Positions 24,354 to 37,070 of a DNA stretch of 64,000 nucleotides are shown here, piece by piece. The translations under genes and the position numbers were made by a program. Location: positions 18,796,673-18,860,672 of the forward strand of contig CM033115.1 in assembly GCA_019321725.1 (NCBI GenBank). The letters are read 5' to 3'. Position 1 is the first letter of the stretch, and the number at the start of each line of letters is the position of its first letter. The notes under the pieces were generated by a model. It was not told the origin of the DNA. It worked only from the letters and a program-made list of their open reading frames with translations, and did no database searches. The stretch is from Paulownia fortunei (lineage: Eukaryota; Streptophyta; Magnoliopsida; Lamiales; Paulowniaceae).

Positions 24354-27300
24354 TCATGTGTTATAATGACTAGGCATCCCAGAAAGATGCTTACTCACTG
24401 CTCTGTCTCTCCTGTAGTGATTTCTTTCTCTGCCTCTCCTCCCTCCACCCCTGGCGTTTCCCCACCCTCCCCTTCCTCCAACTTCATCATTATCTTGTCC
24501 GTCTTCTTGACCCTCATTTGACTCTTGAAACTTTTTAACTGCACCTGAAGAAAAACCTCTCCTTCCTCTACCCCTGGCAGTTCCTCGTCCTCCTCGTCTT
24601 CCAACCTCATCAGGATCCTGTCCATCATTTTGCTCCTCTGTCGACTCTGTTAACATTTTAACTGCACCCAAAGGAATGTTGCCACCTCGTCCAAGGCCAT
24701 GTACAAGTTCCTTTTGTGATAGGTTAACCAATTTTGCTTCGTTGTAATTGGCCACAGCAACAGAACCATCAACTTTGTAGCTGTAATTCTTACCATCCTT
24801 TACATAAAATTGGGGCTTTTTACGTGAGTTCCATTTTGAATTGTCGGCATTTGAATTTAAGCTGCCACTGTCAGCTTCTGTAAATTTTCCTCTCTGTGAG
24901 TCCATTTTCCCCCAAGTGTCTCGGACTCCTCTAGCCCTATATCACCAACACTCAAACCCAGATCATCAAAAGAGTCATCATACTCATCTTCATACTCAAG
25001 CTGTGATAAAAGAGCTGCAGTTTTTGCCAATTCCTTTTCTTGTTTGGCATTTAGGGTCTCAGAATCAGAAAAGTCGTACGTGTTCTTGCGCACGAACCTC
25101 CCAACTGAAGAAGAGGATGAACCTGAAGAAACTCCAGCTTGACTTTTCACAAAAGTGGGTGCCACAACTTCTGGAGGAGATATTGCAGATTCCACTAGTT
25201 TCCCCTTACCCTTGTCATGCCTACTCATGGATGAGGCAGACTTGGAAGGCTGTATTGTTTCCAACGAAATGTCAAGAGACTGCAGTTCTTCATGAAGAGT
25301 TCCCTCAAGAATCCTCTGAATCACCTCTTCTGTGTCCTGGTTATAGGCTTCAAGACAAGCTACTAAGAAACCCCTACCATAATCCGGAAAGAGTTCCTTT
25401 ATTTGACTGATTTTTGACTCTATAATTGCCATATCTTCATCTGTCTGCATTTTGTTGCTGGTTACTGGGAATGAAGTAGAGCTTGTGACTTTGGTATCAG
25501 CTTGCGGTGGAGTCATGATCATTGAAAGAAACTGGAATTGTTCATCATCCATTGATAACCAACCTTCACCCCAGTTTTAAAAACATTAGTTGATCTGGCA
25601 TTCATAGACAGCAAGGACAAGAGGGAGATAAATGCAAAGAACTAGCACCACAGCATCTCTAAAGATAACAGTTGCACTAGGATTACACCCTCAGTCTGAT
25701 GTATCATTGATGAGATTCAAAATTCAAAATGATCATTTAAAAACCTAGAATAGAACACTAAATATTTTCTATTTTTTGCCAGTTGCAAATAGCATTACCC
25801 CAAGATAAAACAATTCAAAAAAACAAAAGCATTTCAGATGTATTATATCAAACACGTCTAGTAAATAGTGACTAAAGCAGTCATGTATCTAAGATAGACA
25901 AAGCACCCAATCATGTGGATATGGCCATGAGTGCCAAAACAGCATTTGCGGTTAAATATCTAGACATAGAGCATATGATAAGTTAATTTTCTTGTCCTCA
26001 ATGATAGAGTTCTGTATGCAATGAAATACCAGAAGCTAAAGAATATAACTATTTAGTTAGATTTAATCTTTCTTTCTACTCTCTAAAGACGAGTGAAAAA
26101 AAATTCAATAATTTGGGTATTAAATACTTATCATATGATGAATGGCTTAGATGTAGAGAATCTAGTCATAGAAGCAAATGTAAGAAATGGCTTACAGATA
26201 TATTCCTAAAAATCAAGCAAAGATCTGATTGTTATTCTATACCTAAGGAAAAAAGACCTAAGTTCAAATTTTTTTCAGGAAAAGGGCATCATTGGTAATC
26301 AATTAAGTCATTGGGTTTCAGTACATGACAAGAAATACTAGACAGATAGGAATAGCAATCAAGACATCCATTTTTGGGAGAGAGTACATATATATACCAT
26401 CTCAAATAGGCCTTTGAGGTTATTAGAGGATTGTGTAAGAGAAAATCCAAAATTTCAAATCTATCACTAGTTATCTCATAAAGCGCTTAATGCACTCGAA
26501 CAAATATTGGCTACTGACAAATACACTTCAAATTGATTTATGCACTTAATACTGAGTGCAGAAATAAACATTTGGATTGAATTTGCAACACTCAAAGAAT
26601 TAAGTTTTGTTGCCTAGAGACATGAAATTCAAAGTCGCAAATAAGCACCAGAGGACATAAAAATGCTTACCTGTTTTCTGCAATAATTCAATCCGACTCA
26701 TCATTTTGTGATTCTTCTCAATGTCCTGGATAAATGTTCCCCAAATCTGGCCCCCAAGAACATGCATGTGGTCTCCAGTGAGATCTCTTATCATCTGTAT
26801 TAGAATGTCAGCCCTTACAACAGGGTCCTCCACATTTGCTGGAAACATCTTTACTGAAACTGGAAAAGAATAACTACTTTCAAATGCCTCATCACTGAGA
26901 TAGCAGAAATAGAGTAATTTCCATCCAAAATTTGCTATCCTTGTTGATAACATCTTCAGACTAGTAAAAACATTTGAAAGCAAATCACTCGATATTTCCT
27001 TGTTTCTATCTTGAACTACTCCCAAAATAATACGAAAGCCCCTCTGCAAAGACGGCAGAAGCGAGTCATGTAACCTTGCGAGGGTAGCAAGCAATTCTTC
27101 ATTACCGTAACTGCACAGACAACAAAATCTTGATTATACAGTATATATTTACCTTTTAATGATATATAGCCATGGGAAAAAGATAGTGTACCAATCAGTT
27201 AGCATATTGATATGTTCACTTAAAACATCAAACACCACACACTCATAGTCCTTCCCCAAGTAGAAAAAGAAACCAAAGGAAAGGATAAGAAAAGTTTCAT

Positions 27301-30300
27301 CGGTGTACTTATGGTTTTAGCTTGTTGTTTGCTTTGTAATTCAGACAACTGCCAAACGCCGCTTGAGTATATACTTAAAGGACCAAACCCCCAATTGGAT
27401 AAAGAAACCCAAAGAAAAAAGCAAAGAAAAGCTTCATCAGTTCACTTGCGGTTTTAACTTGTCTGGTTGTTTCATAATTCAGACTGTCAGAATGCAATTT
27501 CATGTTTACTTAATGAACCAAACACCCCACACCCCCTCCCACTCAGAGAATGAAAACCCCAAAGCAAAAGAAACGAAAGTTTCATCATACAGTTGTATTT
27601 TTTCTAGGGTAAATTACATGCACTGCCCCAAAGGTTTGTCAATGATACAGACAGCTCCCCTGTAGTATTGAAAATTACAAGAACCTTCCAACAGATTCAC
27701 CCAAGTCTTGTGGCCGAATAAAAGTTGTTCTCAGCAAAAATATGAAAAACAAATCCTATATTTTTCCTTGCTCAAATGTTTGTGAAATTTTGTGGACAAA
27801 AGTACCCTAGCATGCATAAGTCCCTCACATGCATACACCATGCATTTCAGGTGGCTAATGGTAATAAAATAAAAATCTGGAGTACGCTAAATGTTATAAA
27901 CGGAAAAACTATATTTTTTAACAATTTAAGCACACATTGAGGGAATAAATAACCTTACCTAAAGAGATTATCATTTACTCACAATTTTTTTGCTACCTTA
28001 AATTTTCTAAATTGTTACAAATATAAATTCAGTAATTGTAATTAATTGACATGTTTTACTTGCAACTTTTACTTAATCATAAACATAAATTAGGAATGAA
28101 TTTAAGAGTAATTTTTTATTGAATAACAATTTGTGAAAAATTAAGCACATATTTTTCCTCGTATTTAAATTTTAATCAACTTGTCTCCTTATATTTCACA
28201 TTAGCTTCTCACCCTTTTTCTATAAACTGAATTAAATATTAAAATTTATATTCTCAAAATGAACAAGAACACATTTAAATAATAATATAAAATTTAGATA
28301 AAAAGAACATATTTCCAACCCATCCCCTCTGCCCGTTCCTCCACATCCAGCTCTCTGCTCTCCAGCGATTGCCCTGGAGATGACATCTCCACCTTGATTA
28401 TATTTCAATGTAATTGAGCTGTAGTTAGAGATTATGCTAGATCTGAAGCTTTTAAACCCTTCCAAAATCCGTAAAATCGGGCAAATAGAAAAGCGTAGAG
28501 AGAGACAGGGACGAAAAGGTGGGTGTTCGATGCACATCAATGGCTTGACGTGCTGAATTACATACCGCTGGCGTAAGCATGTTTTCCTTCATGTGTATGT
28601 GTGACTTGAAAATAAGAAACCATCTTTTCTTCCTTGAAATCAAGCAATTTGATTTAGGCTAATTCAATTGAAAAGAAAAATTCCAAAATTGAGTTCCTTT
28701 TGGGTGGAATCTTGCTGTGCCCGTGGCTGCCGTCGCGGTGGCAGCTCTATTGCCACCATGACGCTGAGTTGCATTGGTCTGACCATACTCCCAATGCTTC
28801 TCCTTGCTCTTGTGCTTGATGTCAGAGACATGGTTGCGGTCAAGGTGGTAGGGTGGACTGAAAAGTTAAGGTAAAGTTGGAGTTGATTTTTAGGGGGCAG
28901 TGACGACATTGGCCGTGGGGAATGTATTGTTGGAGAAGCTAGAAATGAGGGCAAGACTTCACACACGGATAAAAGTCCTAAATATTTTAGACCTTCTCAG
29001 TTTGTTTTTCTGTTTAACTTTAGATGTGGGTAAATTAGCCATTGTGCAAATTTTAGTTTCAGCGGATATGGGCATAATTTTTGAAACATTAAAGGGAGTC
29101 AATAATATGGACAAACATTAAAGGGAGACTGGTGAATTATACCAATTGTTATAATAAGCTTGTTTCATAGTGCGCTGGACCAATTTGAGATCATGACCAC
29201 AAGAGGAATACCAGTAAAAGAAACTTCCTATCGAAAGCACATGAAACATATTCCATTTCTTCTATTCCCGTGGTATTCTTTTACCTTCATTCTCTCAGGA
29301 CTATTTTTTATTAACATGCGATTAAATTAAGTACCTAAAAGCATGAATCTTATCAGTCCCCAGCTCTTAGTGTTGTAACTAGGCCCTTAGGCCAATTTTG
29401 TAAAGCACATATTCCATCTGGCAAACTTCACGTAGACTCAAGAAAATAGTGAAATGGTGATATGGCATACCACCCAATTCTTATAATGATGGTAAACAGT
29501 TTTCTCTAATTATTTGAAAGCCAATTACAATTTCAGGCAGCAAGTGTAGTACCTCATTTCAACCGGGGAAGAGAAGAAGACAGCTGCATGTTTATATGCA
29601 TTAATAAATGAGTCCAATGATACAATCGAGTCATTTATGAAGTCCATAACCTGTGAATAAAGAATGGGGAATGAGTCACAATGACAAAGTCGAACATAAT
29701 GGACACATCTACAAGGCCTGAAACAAGTGCTGCCTACAAAGTTTGCAAAGACCAGGGTCAAGCCGTCAAGGTGAACAGAATAAATTTATTTTCCATGTTT
29801 CAAGGAGGACAAAACCACCCAAAATTGTCTTATGATGAAGTTCTCTTCAAAAGAGTTTTGGTGGAATAATTGGATATTCTGGTTGGAACAAAGCACTGTG
29901 TTCTATTTGCAGTATCACTGGGAATGATATCTGAAAAGGGGAGGAGGGGGGAGGTTAAACCATCAAACAATTAACAAAGTACCTCTAGATAATCAAAATG
30001 AAGGCGACTGGATTTTTGGTGTTGGTGGCCAGAAATAAGCAAAACCTGTGCACCAAGCCCCAAATAAAACATTAGCAGCATACATTTCAGATCACACTGG
30101 GAAGAGCTTCTGTATTTTGCTCAAGTCAAAACTGCATAATTATTTGGCATTTATGAGAACTCCCCATTTCTACCACTGATAAAATGACACTAAGAAACCA
30201 CTAGATTTTCCAAAGCTGCAAACTAAAACTTCTGACAATTATCCAAAAAAAGTTATTTCTGACATGTTCTTAGAAATTGAGTCTTAAAAAATCAAATCAT

Positions 30301-33300
30301 ACCACAAAGGTATTATGGAATTTAAATTACAATACTCCGAGCACACTAATTAACCATGCTAGGTAAGATAGAATTCTGTGGACACGACCTTCCCACGATT
30401 GAACCACTCACTGGCAATTACTAAACACAAAGAGGTATATCCATGGGCCTACTTTGCTCAATGATGTCCTTAAACTTGCTCCAATAATATGAATGGTAGT
30501 GTTGGAAAAATCAACTCAACAGCATCAGTTCTCAGAGATGACGGAATACATGCTAAGTTGGCATGCTGTTTCCCACGCTTGATGCTGAGTATCATTGGCT
30601 TTATGAGTGCAATTAAAAGATTTGGAGCCTTCTGTTGAAATTGCGAATAAATTGGCCTAACTAGTTGAAATTAGCTTAACGGCTGCAAAATAGTACATTT
30701 TCAAAAGGGAGATTTTTTGGATCCTGTGAAATGTTAACTGGCTTCCAATTTAAAAGTCAGAACCATCTGTCTATATTTGTTACTCACAGGACCAATTATG
30801 CTGGATAAGTTTTGTGTGCTGCTCACATGAGATAAAGTTGCTTTTGGCCCCACTGTTACTTATATTATCTGGGCTTGTTTGAGATGGTTCCCTTGACATT
30901 GGGCTCAATGAAGTTATCAGTTTATCAATGATGAACTCTGAGTATTACTACTCTGAATCTAATTGGCTATCATTCATTACCCCCAAGCCCACACACAAAA
31001 AAAAAAGAAAAAAAAAAACTCATTGGCTTCAATAAAATTCTCACACAAGCAAAATGAGAAACAAACCATACTTTTAAATGTGAATATCAAATGTGCAACA
31101 GTACAAGGAGCCTGACATAGGGAATTGTATCAAGATTCAACATAAATTATTTATAAAAAGAAAACCCCATCAATGTAAAATTGCAACAATAGAAAAAGCA
31201 CCTCTAAAGTTGAGCTGCATCGTTGTTTCATAGTCCGGACAATGCTTAAGAAGTGAGACATTAGAACAGGAAAATCATCCTGGATAAATGGCTGGGCCTT
31301 CATTGCATTCATCACCTGCAAAACAGAAGTATCTACATGTGAGAGATAGTGACAGAAAGAGTGGCTAGGGGAAGGCGAAAGGCATGGAGAGTGCCAATAG
31401 ACCCAGCAGCAGGCAATTTGTTTATAAATACATACCAGTATTCGGGTCAGATCTTCATTTTCATGACCATATATGGCACATATATCTAACAGTTTTGGCA
31501 AATCAAGCAACTTCTTGTCCTGCAGAAGGGCTATACATACAATTCGTAAACAAAGTGTACAAGAAACAAATTGTTCAAAAGATAATATTTTTGTAGAACA
31601 CCAAATATTCTTCAAAGTTTTTGCAATCAAATAAAATATCCTTCCCTATATTTTTTTAACTTGAGTCAGAAATCTCTTGGATGCTTTCAAGAAAGTTTGC
31701 TATCAAGACCAATATGCCTTTGATTCAAAAGCAAACCTATATTTTCCAGGCAATGGATGCCACATAGACTCAGAACAGCAACTAAGGATCTTAAGAAAGT
31801 AGCATCTGCTAGCATGTTGGTCATCAAGAGAGGATGAACGCGCAAGAATTGATATAGTCGTCACCAATATGCTGCTTACTCATGGTTCCCAATTTCATTT
31901 TCTAGGTCCTACTTTATATGAGCTGCCAAACTTATAAAAAATTTAATCCCGCTTCATCTCATTTAATCTCTCTCTCACATGCTGTACGTATAACGAGTAT
32001 ATTTATTTTTACAAAGCAGAACAATCTGTCTCCCAATCATCCAATTTTTTAGAACAAAGATTTGTTGCTTAGTCACCATTGCAGCAGATTAGATGAAATG
32101 TGTGGCCCGAGAGTGTCATCATGGATAAAGCAGTGCTGAAACTTGAAAGGGACTACGTAGTATAGTGGGGCTTTAATCGGTTTATAAAAGTCAATAACGT
32201 GAGTAGAATTATTCAAATTTATTTTGTCATAAACTGCTGGTGGCCTTGAGCAGATTATTCTTGGCAGTTGGAGTTATATTTAAATTTTAGGAGAAACTAA
32301 ACAATTTTGGGCTTTGTGTAAAGTAATAATTTCTCAAATTTCTTAGGTAACCCCCACCCAAGAAACAAAAAAGAAAAGGAAAAAGAACCACAATGGAAAA
32401 TGCAGTGTAAACCCCTAATAGTAGCAGACGCAATAGACTCATTGATCACACTAGCCATAATACACACTGCCTTTGGAGCTCTGCCTGTTACCAAATTAGT
32501 GAAACAAAATCTGTACACTGTACCATTCAAATCTTACACCTCTATCAGAAACCATGTGGCTGCCCCATCTCATCTTCAAGCAATTGCACGTTTGGGTACC
32601 CAAACTAAAGGGTAGTAAATCGCTAAACCCAACCAAAAGGTAGTACTAAAGCCAACCAAGATATTTGATACCTGACTGAAAAATGGGTAAATATAATGGA
32701 GTTTCAAGTTTTCCTTTTAAATCTTCTAAATAATTACAAAATTAAGTCTGGAATGTTCTCTCAATGGTTGTAGTGCGTTCTACACCAAAACCAGAAAGCC
32801 TGCCAGTCACCACCACAGTCGCTACAACCCTCCACCAGGTTTGGCTTTGCAGCTTCCACCACCCCTGCTGATGTCATAGACCTTGCTGCCACCTCAATTG
32901 CAACACGACATATTTGAAATCACCCATGGTTGGAGCCCCCATCTAGAAGAACAGCTGCTATCATATCTGCCATAGCAGCACCACTACTGAAGCTCCGCAC
33001 AGCCATCATGACTCAAAGCACCATTGCTGCAGCTCCCGTATGTCTGAGAACATCCACTGCAGGACACAGTTCAGAGGCTGAGGCCTGAGGCTGCGAAACC
33101 ACTGTTTGAGAGTGGGGCTTCAGGGACTGATGATGGAGACGGGTGGGAAACCACTCTCAAGTGTGGAGGTTGAGAGAAGATAGGGTGGAGTCATTAGCGA
33201 CTAGAAATCTCAATGTAAATGAAGAGGCATTAGGGATTAATTGAAGCTATGTGGTTGGTCCAAAACTATTTATCTTTCTATGTTTTCTTTTCATTTCTTT

Positions 33301-35285
33301 TTAAACCATCGAGTACTCAATCAGGTTTTCAGGTCGGCTATACCCCACCGAACACTTGAACCAAAATTCTAGAGTTATTTTCCTTTATACCGGGTGACCT
33401 AATAACCATTTTACCCAAACCCATCCAACCAAACCTGATCAAATCGGGTAAAAACCCAAAAGAACCTGACCACATGCCTACCTTTAGTACCTAGATGGCA
33501 ACACTGTGTCTTAACTTAATTATGAGAAGAGCAATGAGCACCTACTATTTCACGTGAGGGAGAGGGTGAGTAGGATTCGTGAATGTAGTTTTGCATACAT
33601 CTAAAGCTTAAGTATTAGATTAACAGGGAAATGGGGTCAATTTCAAAATGCATTTTTTTTTTGGCAAAGGTATGGTCAGCGGATTGCAACCATTCACTAC
33701 AAGACATCATATTGTGTGGTTTTCAATGGCCAGCGGACAGAGTTGTTTTGGTTTTCTTTCTCCATAAAATCAGTTGCTCAGGTTTAAGATTTTATAATCA
33801 TGAGGGCCGGTTAAAACTGAAATTATACTAAAAACAATTCATTGCAATTTACCCGAGACAATAGCTCACAAAAATAAATAATATGCAAGTGTAAAAAGTA
33901 TATCAGCAAGAGTAATATAGCATTTTCATGATAAAACTGCAGACATGGATTCATCAATTTCTAGTGGATGCATAAGAACAATAAGGTCTACTAAACCACA
34001 ACGCCCCAAAACATAATAGACTACACACTGCATGATTATAGCCACAACGCAGAATAAAAAATCACCACACCTTCATGATCTTTTGGACTCAGAGTGTCAG
34101 CAGCCTTAGCCCCAGGATCCCGGTTGGATGATCTGCAGCAAAAGAAATTTGGCATCTGATACTAAATCAAATAGACAAAGAAAGCAACAAAGAAAGGAGG
34201 AGCTCCTCTGTAACTTACAAGCGGTACAAGACCATGAAGACACGTCGACACAGCTCAAACTCACCAACAATCATGCCAGCAACTATTCCTCGGGCTCCGC
34301 GGTGTGGGAAATCATACCACCTACTTCTGAATTTCAGAAAACTTTCAAGGAAGGCATTCAATGATTCATCAGTAGCCACTGCAAATAAAGGAAAGTTTGA
34401 TAAATGGTAAACAATGGATCACCTCACAAAGCAATTAACCAGCATCAATGTTATAATTTAACAAAGTGCTCAAGAAAAATGGATACATTAGAATTCACAG
34501 CACAAGCAATAATCTACATTTACCTGTAGCAATCTTGATATACACTCCACAACATCCAACACTTCATTACTGAAAATTTACTCACATTTTTCTACAAAAG
34601 TATTCATTTTATTGACTAGCCACGCAACAAGAAAAATGTCCATAGCCTATTAGGCACATTAAAAAATTTCTCCAATCAATAAGCCACATAAGCTCTTCAA
34701 CAGAAGTAATTAAGTAGTAAATGACTAACATAGAATAACCAGCCAATTTCATATTTTTTCGTAAAGCTTCAATAACCCATCTAGGAACACTTTACAGAAA
34801 TTAAATCGTTACAACACCACAAACTCAATAAAAATCCAAGAATAACAACCTTCTCTCCAGAAATCTCTAGGATGCAACTTGAGCAACCGAGACAACTCCC
34901 TATTCAACAAATCAACGACACGCTGCGACTCCACAGGATCCAATCCCCCCTCATCGGGTCCAAGCCCAGCCGCCACCGCCTCATCCTGGGGCAAGTAAAT
35001 TACAAAATTGCCACTCGTGGAGGCTTTATTTACCCACTCCCCATCTTCCCCCATCCTGACTCTCCTTGTCGACGCCATCACGCCATCGCCTCCGCCCCCG
35101 CCTTCGCCTCCGCTAAAGGTATTTGTGGCGGCGGCGGAGGAGGCTACCCGGAGGGAGTTAGAGAGGGTTTGTTGAGAATTAGGGTTCAGGAAATCCCTCT
35201 TTGGAGTAAATTTCTTCGGGGGATTTGGGGAATTCTTGTAATCGTTCCTGTTTTCGCTAATGAATCGATTCGACATCTCTTCCAA
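24354..35285 (-). CDS. ASCC2: Activating signal cointegrator 1 complex subunit 2 homologue (CUE domain), apparent frameshift in last exon
   Basis: Nine exons, read leftward: 35285-34850, 34378-34219, 34132-34071, 31530-31436, 31315-31202, 30045-29983, 29650-29553, 27110-26671 and 25563-24354. All introns are GT-AG and phases are consistent. Diagnostic blocks are LPQDEAVAAGLGPDEGGLDP, DLLNRELSRLLKLHPRDFWRE, LLDLPKLLDICAIYGHENED, RCSSTLE, NEELLATLARLHDSLLPSL and a CUE domain (about residues 534-583, with LFPDYGRGF and TEEVIQRILEG). The tail is Arg/Gly-rich. Family knowledge: ASCC2 uses its CUE domain to bind ubiquitin chains in the ASCC complex, acting in alkylation-damage repair and rescue of collided ribosomes. 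In the last exon the frame breaks at a run of five G and four A (24905-24913). Adding one base would rejoin the frames, giving about 892 aa. As written, the protein stops at about 724 aa and loses the RGG tail. The start may be Met-1 or Met-4 (35276). Confidence 0.9.
27218..27596. repeat. Three diverged tandem units in ASCC2 intron 7
   Basis: Units starting near 27218, 27372 and 27507 each carry an ACTTAA-ACCAAAC-type start, an A-rich AAACCCAAAGAAA-like block and AAAGTTTCATC or a close variant. The first two also share GGTTTTA-CTTG and TAATTCAGAC. The period is about 135-155 bases. The repeat is intronic and non-coding. Confidence 0.55.
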
Positions 35286-37070
35286 ATCTGTAATTCCCTA
35301 TGAATGAATACGTGTGTATATGTACTTATGCAGATTGTATATATAAATTAAAAGGGATTTTAGCTATGATAAGAAGTCGCGTTGAATTGAAGAAGTTAAT
35401 GAGGATTGGAGATGATTTCTTTTTGGGAGAGTGAAAAGAATCTGTCTCTGTCTGCTGATGCTTCAATCGAAATACAGTTCCCTGTTCTCCAAGCTTTTTC
35501 CATTTTATTTTTATTTTATTTTTTTAAGGAAAAAAAAATAAGGAAGTTTCAATACTGACCATACTTCAAAGTTCAAACTATGCTAAAGTTACAAGGAATT
35601 GATGCCATATTAAGATGGAGGCATAGAGAGATTTAATCAATGCAATTAAAACAACTTTATATATTATAATGTTTATATAGCTGTAGGGAAAATTGAAATC
35701 TCATAACAATAATTGAAGTTTTTGATTTAACAAAACAATAATTTTACTTTTATTGAGATCAAATCTTTCAATATTTTAAAAAAAAGATTAACTATTTTTA
35801 CATTGTAACAAAATATTTTTGTAACACAATTGACAGCACGTCATAAGGTTAAATTTTTGAATTGATTATGAAACATGTGCTACAAAAAATATTTTTTTTC
35901 ATAGTGTGTATACTTTAATCTTTCTTATTAATTGATGAGGTCCTCAATTACCCGGAATCGTTTATAGAAAAATAAGAAATAGCCTCCGGATAAAATTCTT
36001 TCTTTGGCTTTTAGCTCAAAATAATCTTTCAACAGCGATTTTTCATTTTTTATTTTTTAAAAATAAGCGACTGCATTGTTCTACTATTACTCATTTAAAG
36101 AAAAACTATTCAAAATAATAGATTTTTTGCAACTATATTCAACTTTTATTTGGCGGAACTTAATTTGAAAAACCTAATTGAAATTTTCTTATATTAATAT
36201 ATAGGTTTTTGCATATAAACAACTCAGTAACACAAAATCGTTAATGTGAAAATTTGGGAATGAAACTATGTTTCAAAAAAAAGTGATCAATACTATGATC
36301 TAAAAATGGAGCATCTAACGATCTTGGTAACAACCAATTTGATCAATGTCCACTTTGGGTAGTATTTTGGAAAAAAAAAAACTTTATTGATAATATGAAA
36401 TTTTCTTTTTGTTCAAAGAAAATAAACAAATATAGTCATATTGCCAATATTATTGCAAAAACCAGACCTACAAATTACAGAACATGAACATGGTTGTGGT
36501 GAATTCAGTTTCAAGAATATTTTCGAGTAAATTAACATATTTGCCAGGGCAATAAGTACAAAAATAAAAAATAAAAAATAAAAGAAAATCATGTCTTTCT
36601 CTTTTGTTATTCTCATCATCATACATGGTTGTACATTAGGGAATTGCAGGCTTTATCTCATTTGATGAGAGGAAGCCTCTTGCTGTAGCAATTTGACATT
36701 CTGTAAATTCCTCTATTCCTCCATTCCCAAGTACACGTGCAACGATACTTTAATTTATACGTACAGGGACTCATGTACGTATTTCTATTGGTCTTGTATA
36801 TACTATACATGGAGTTATTCCATCGTATCTTGTCGCAAGACTTCAATTCTGGCTCTAGACCTTCTCCAACAACGAGCAGAAGAATCGTTTTCAATTTTTT
36901 TTTTTTCTTTTGGTTTGTACAAAAACATGAGAATTAGTTGTCCTCACGATCAGAATTACAATAGTTTTTGGTTTATAAGTCAGCATGTACTGTGCCTCTT
37001 TGAATTGTTATTAGCAGAAGATAAGGTTAAGTAGTGCCAATTGAGGTACAGAACAATCATCAGCTTAATT
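35286..37070. other. Promoter region of the ASCC2 gene and 3' flank of the bHLH gene
   Basis: The two genes lie in tandem on the minus strand. The DNA just right of 35286 holds the ASCC2 leader and core promoter; TATATATA near 35337-35347 could be a TATA element but sits only about 55 bases from the start codon. From about 35500 to 36600 the DNA is AT-rich with no ORF of note. The bHLH 3' UTR occupies roughly 36650-37070. Confidence 0.5.

Noticed and set aside
24841..25410. 189-codon plus-strand ORF opposite the last ASCC2 exon
   Set aside because: It is antisense to the CUE-domain exon, whose protein matches the family; the plus-strand frame has no recognisable features.
26113..26298. 61-codon plus-strand ORF in ASCC2 intron 8, basic, ending FFSGKGHHW
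   Set aside because: The ending recalls a zinc-knuckle-like Cys/His pattern, but the cysteines are not in knuckle spacing and no neighbouring domain is present. It is too short and isolated to call a mobile-element or viral remnant.
32720..33240. GC-richer part of ASCC2 intron 3 with CACCACC-type runs
   Set aside because: All frames are broken or low in complexity and no known domain appears. It is most likely old repeat material.
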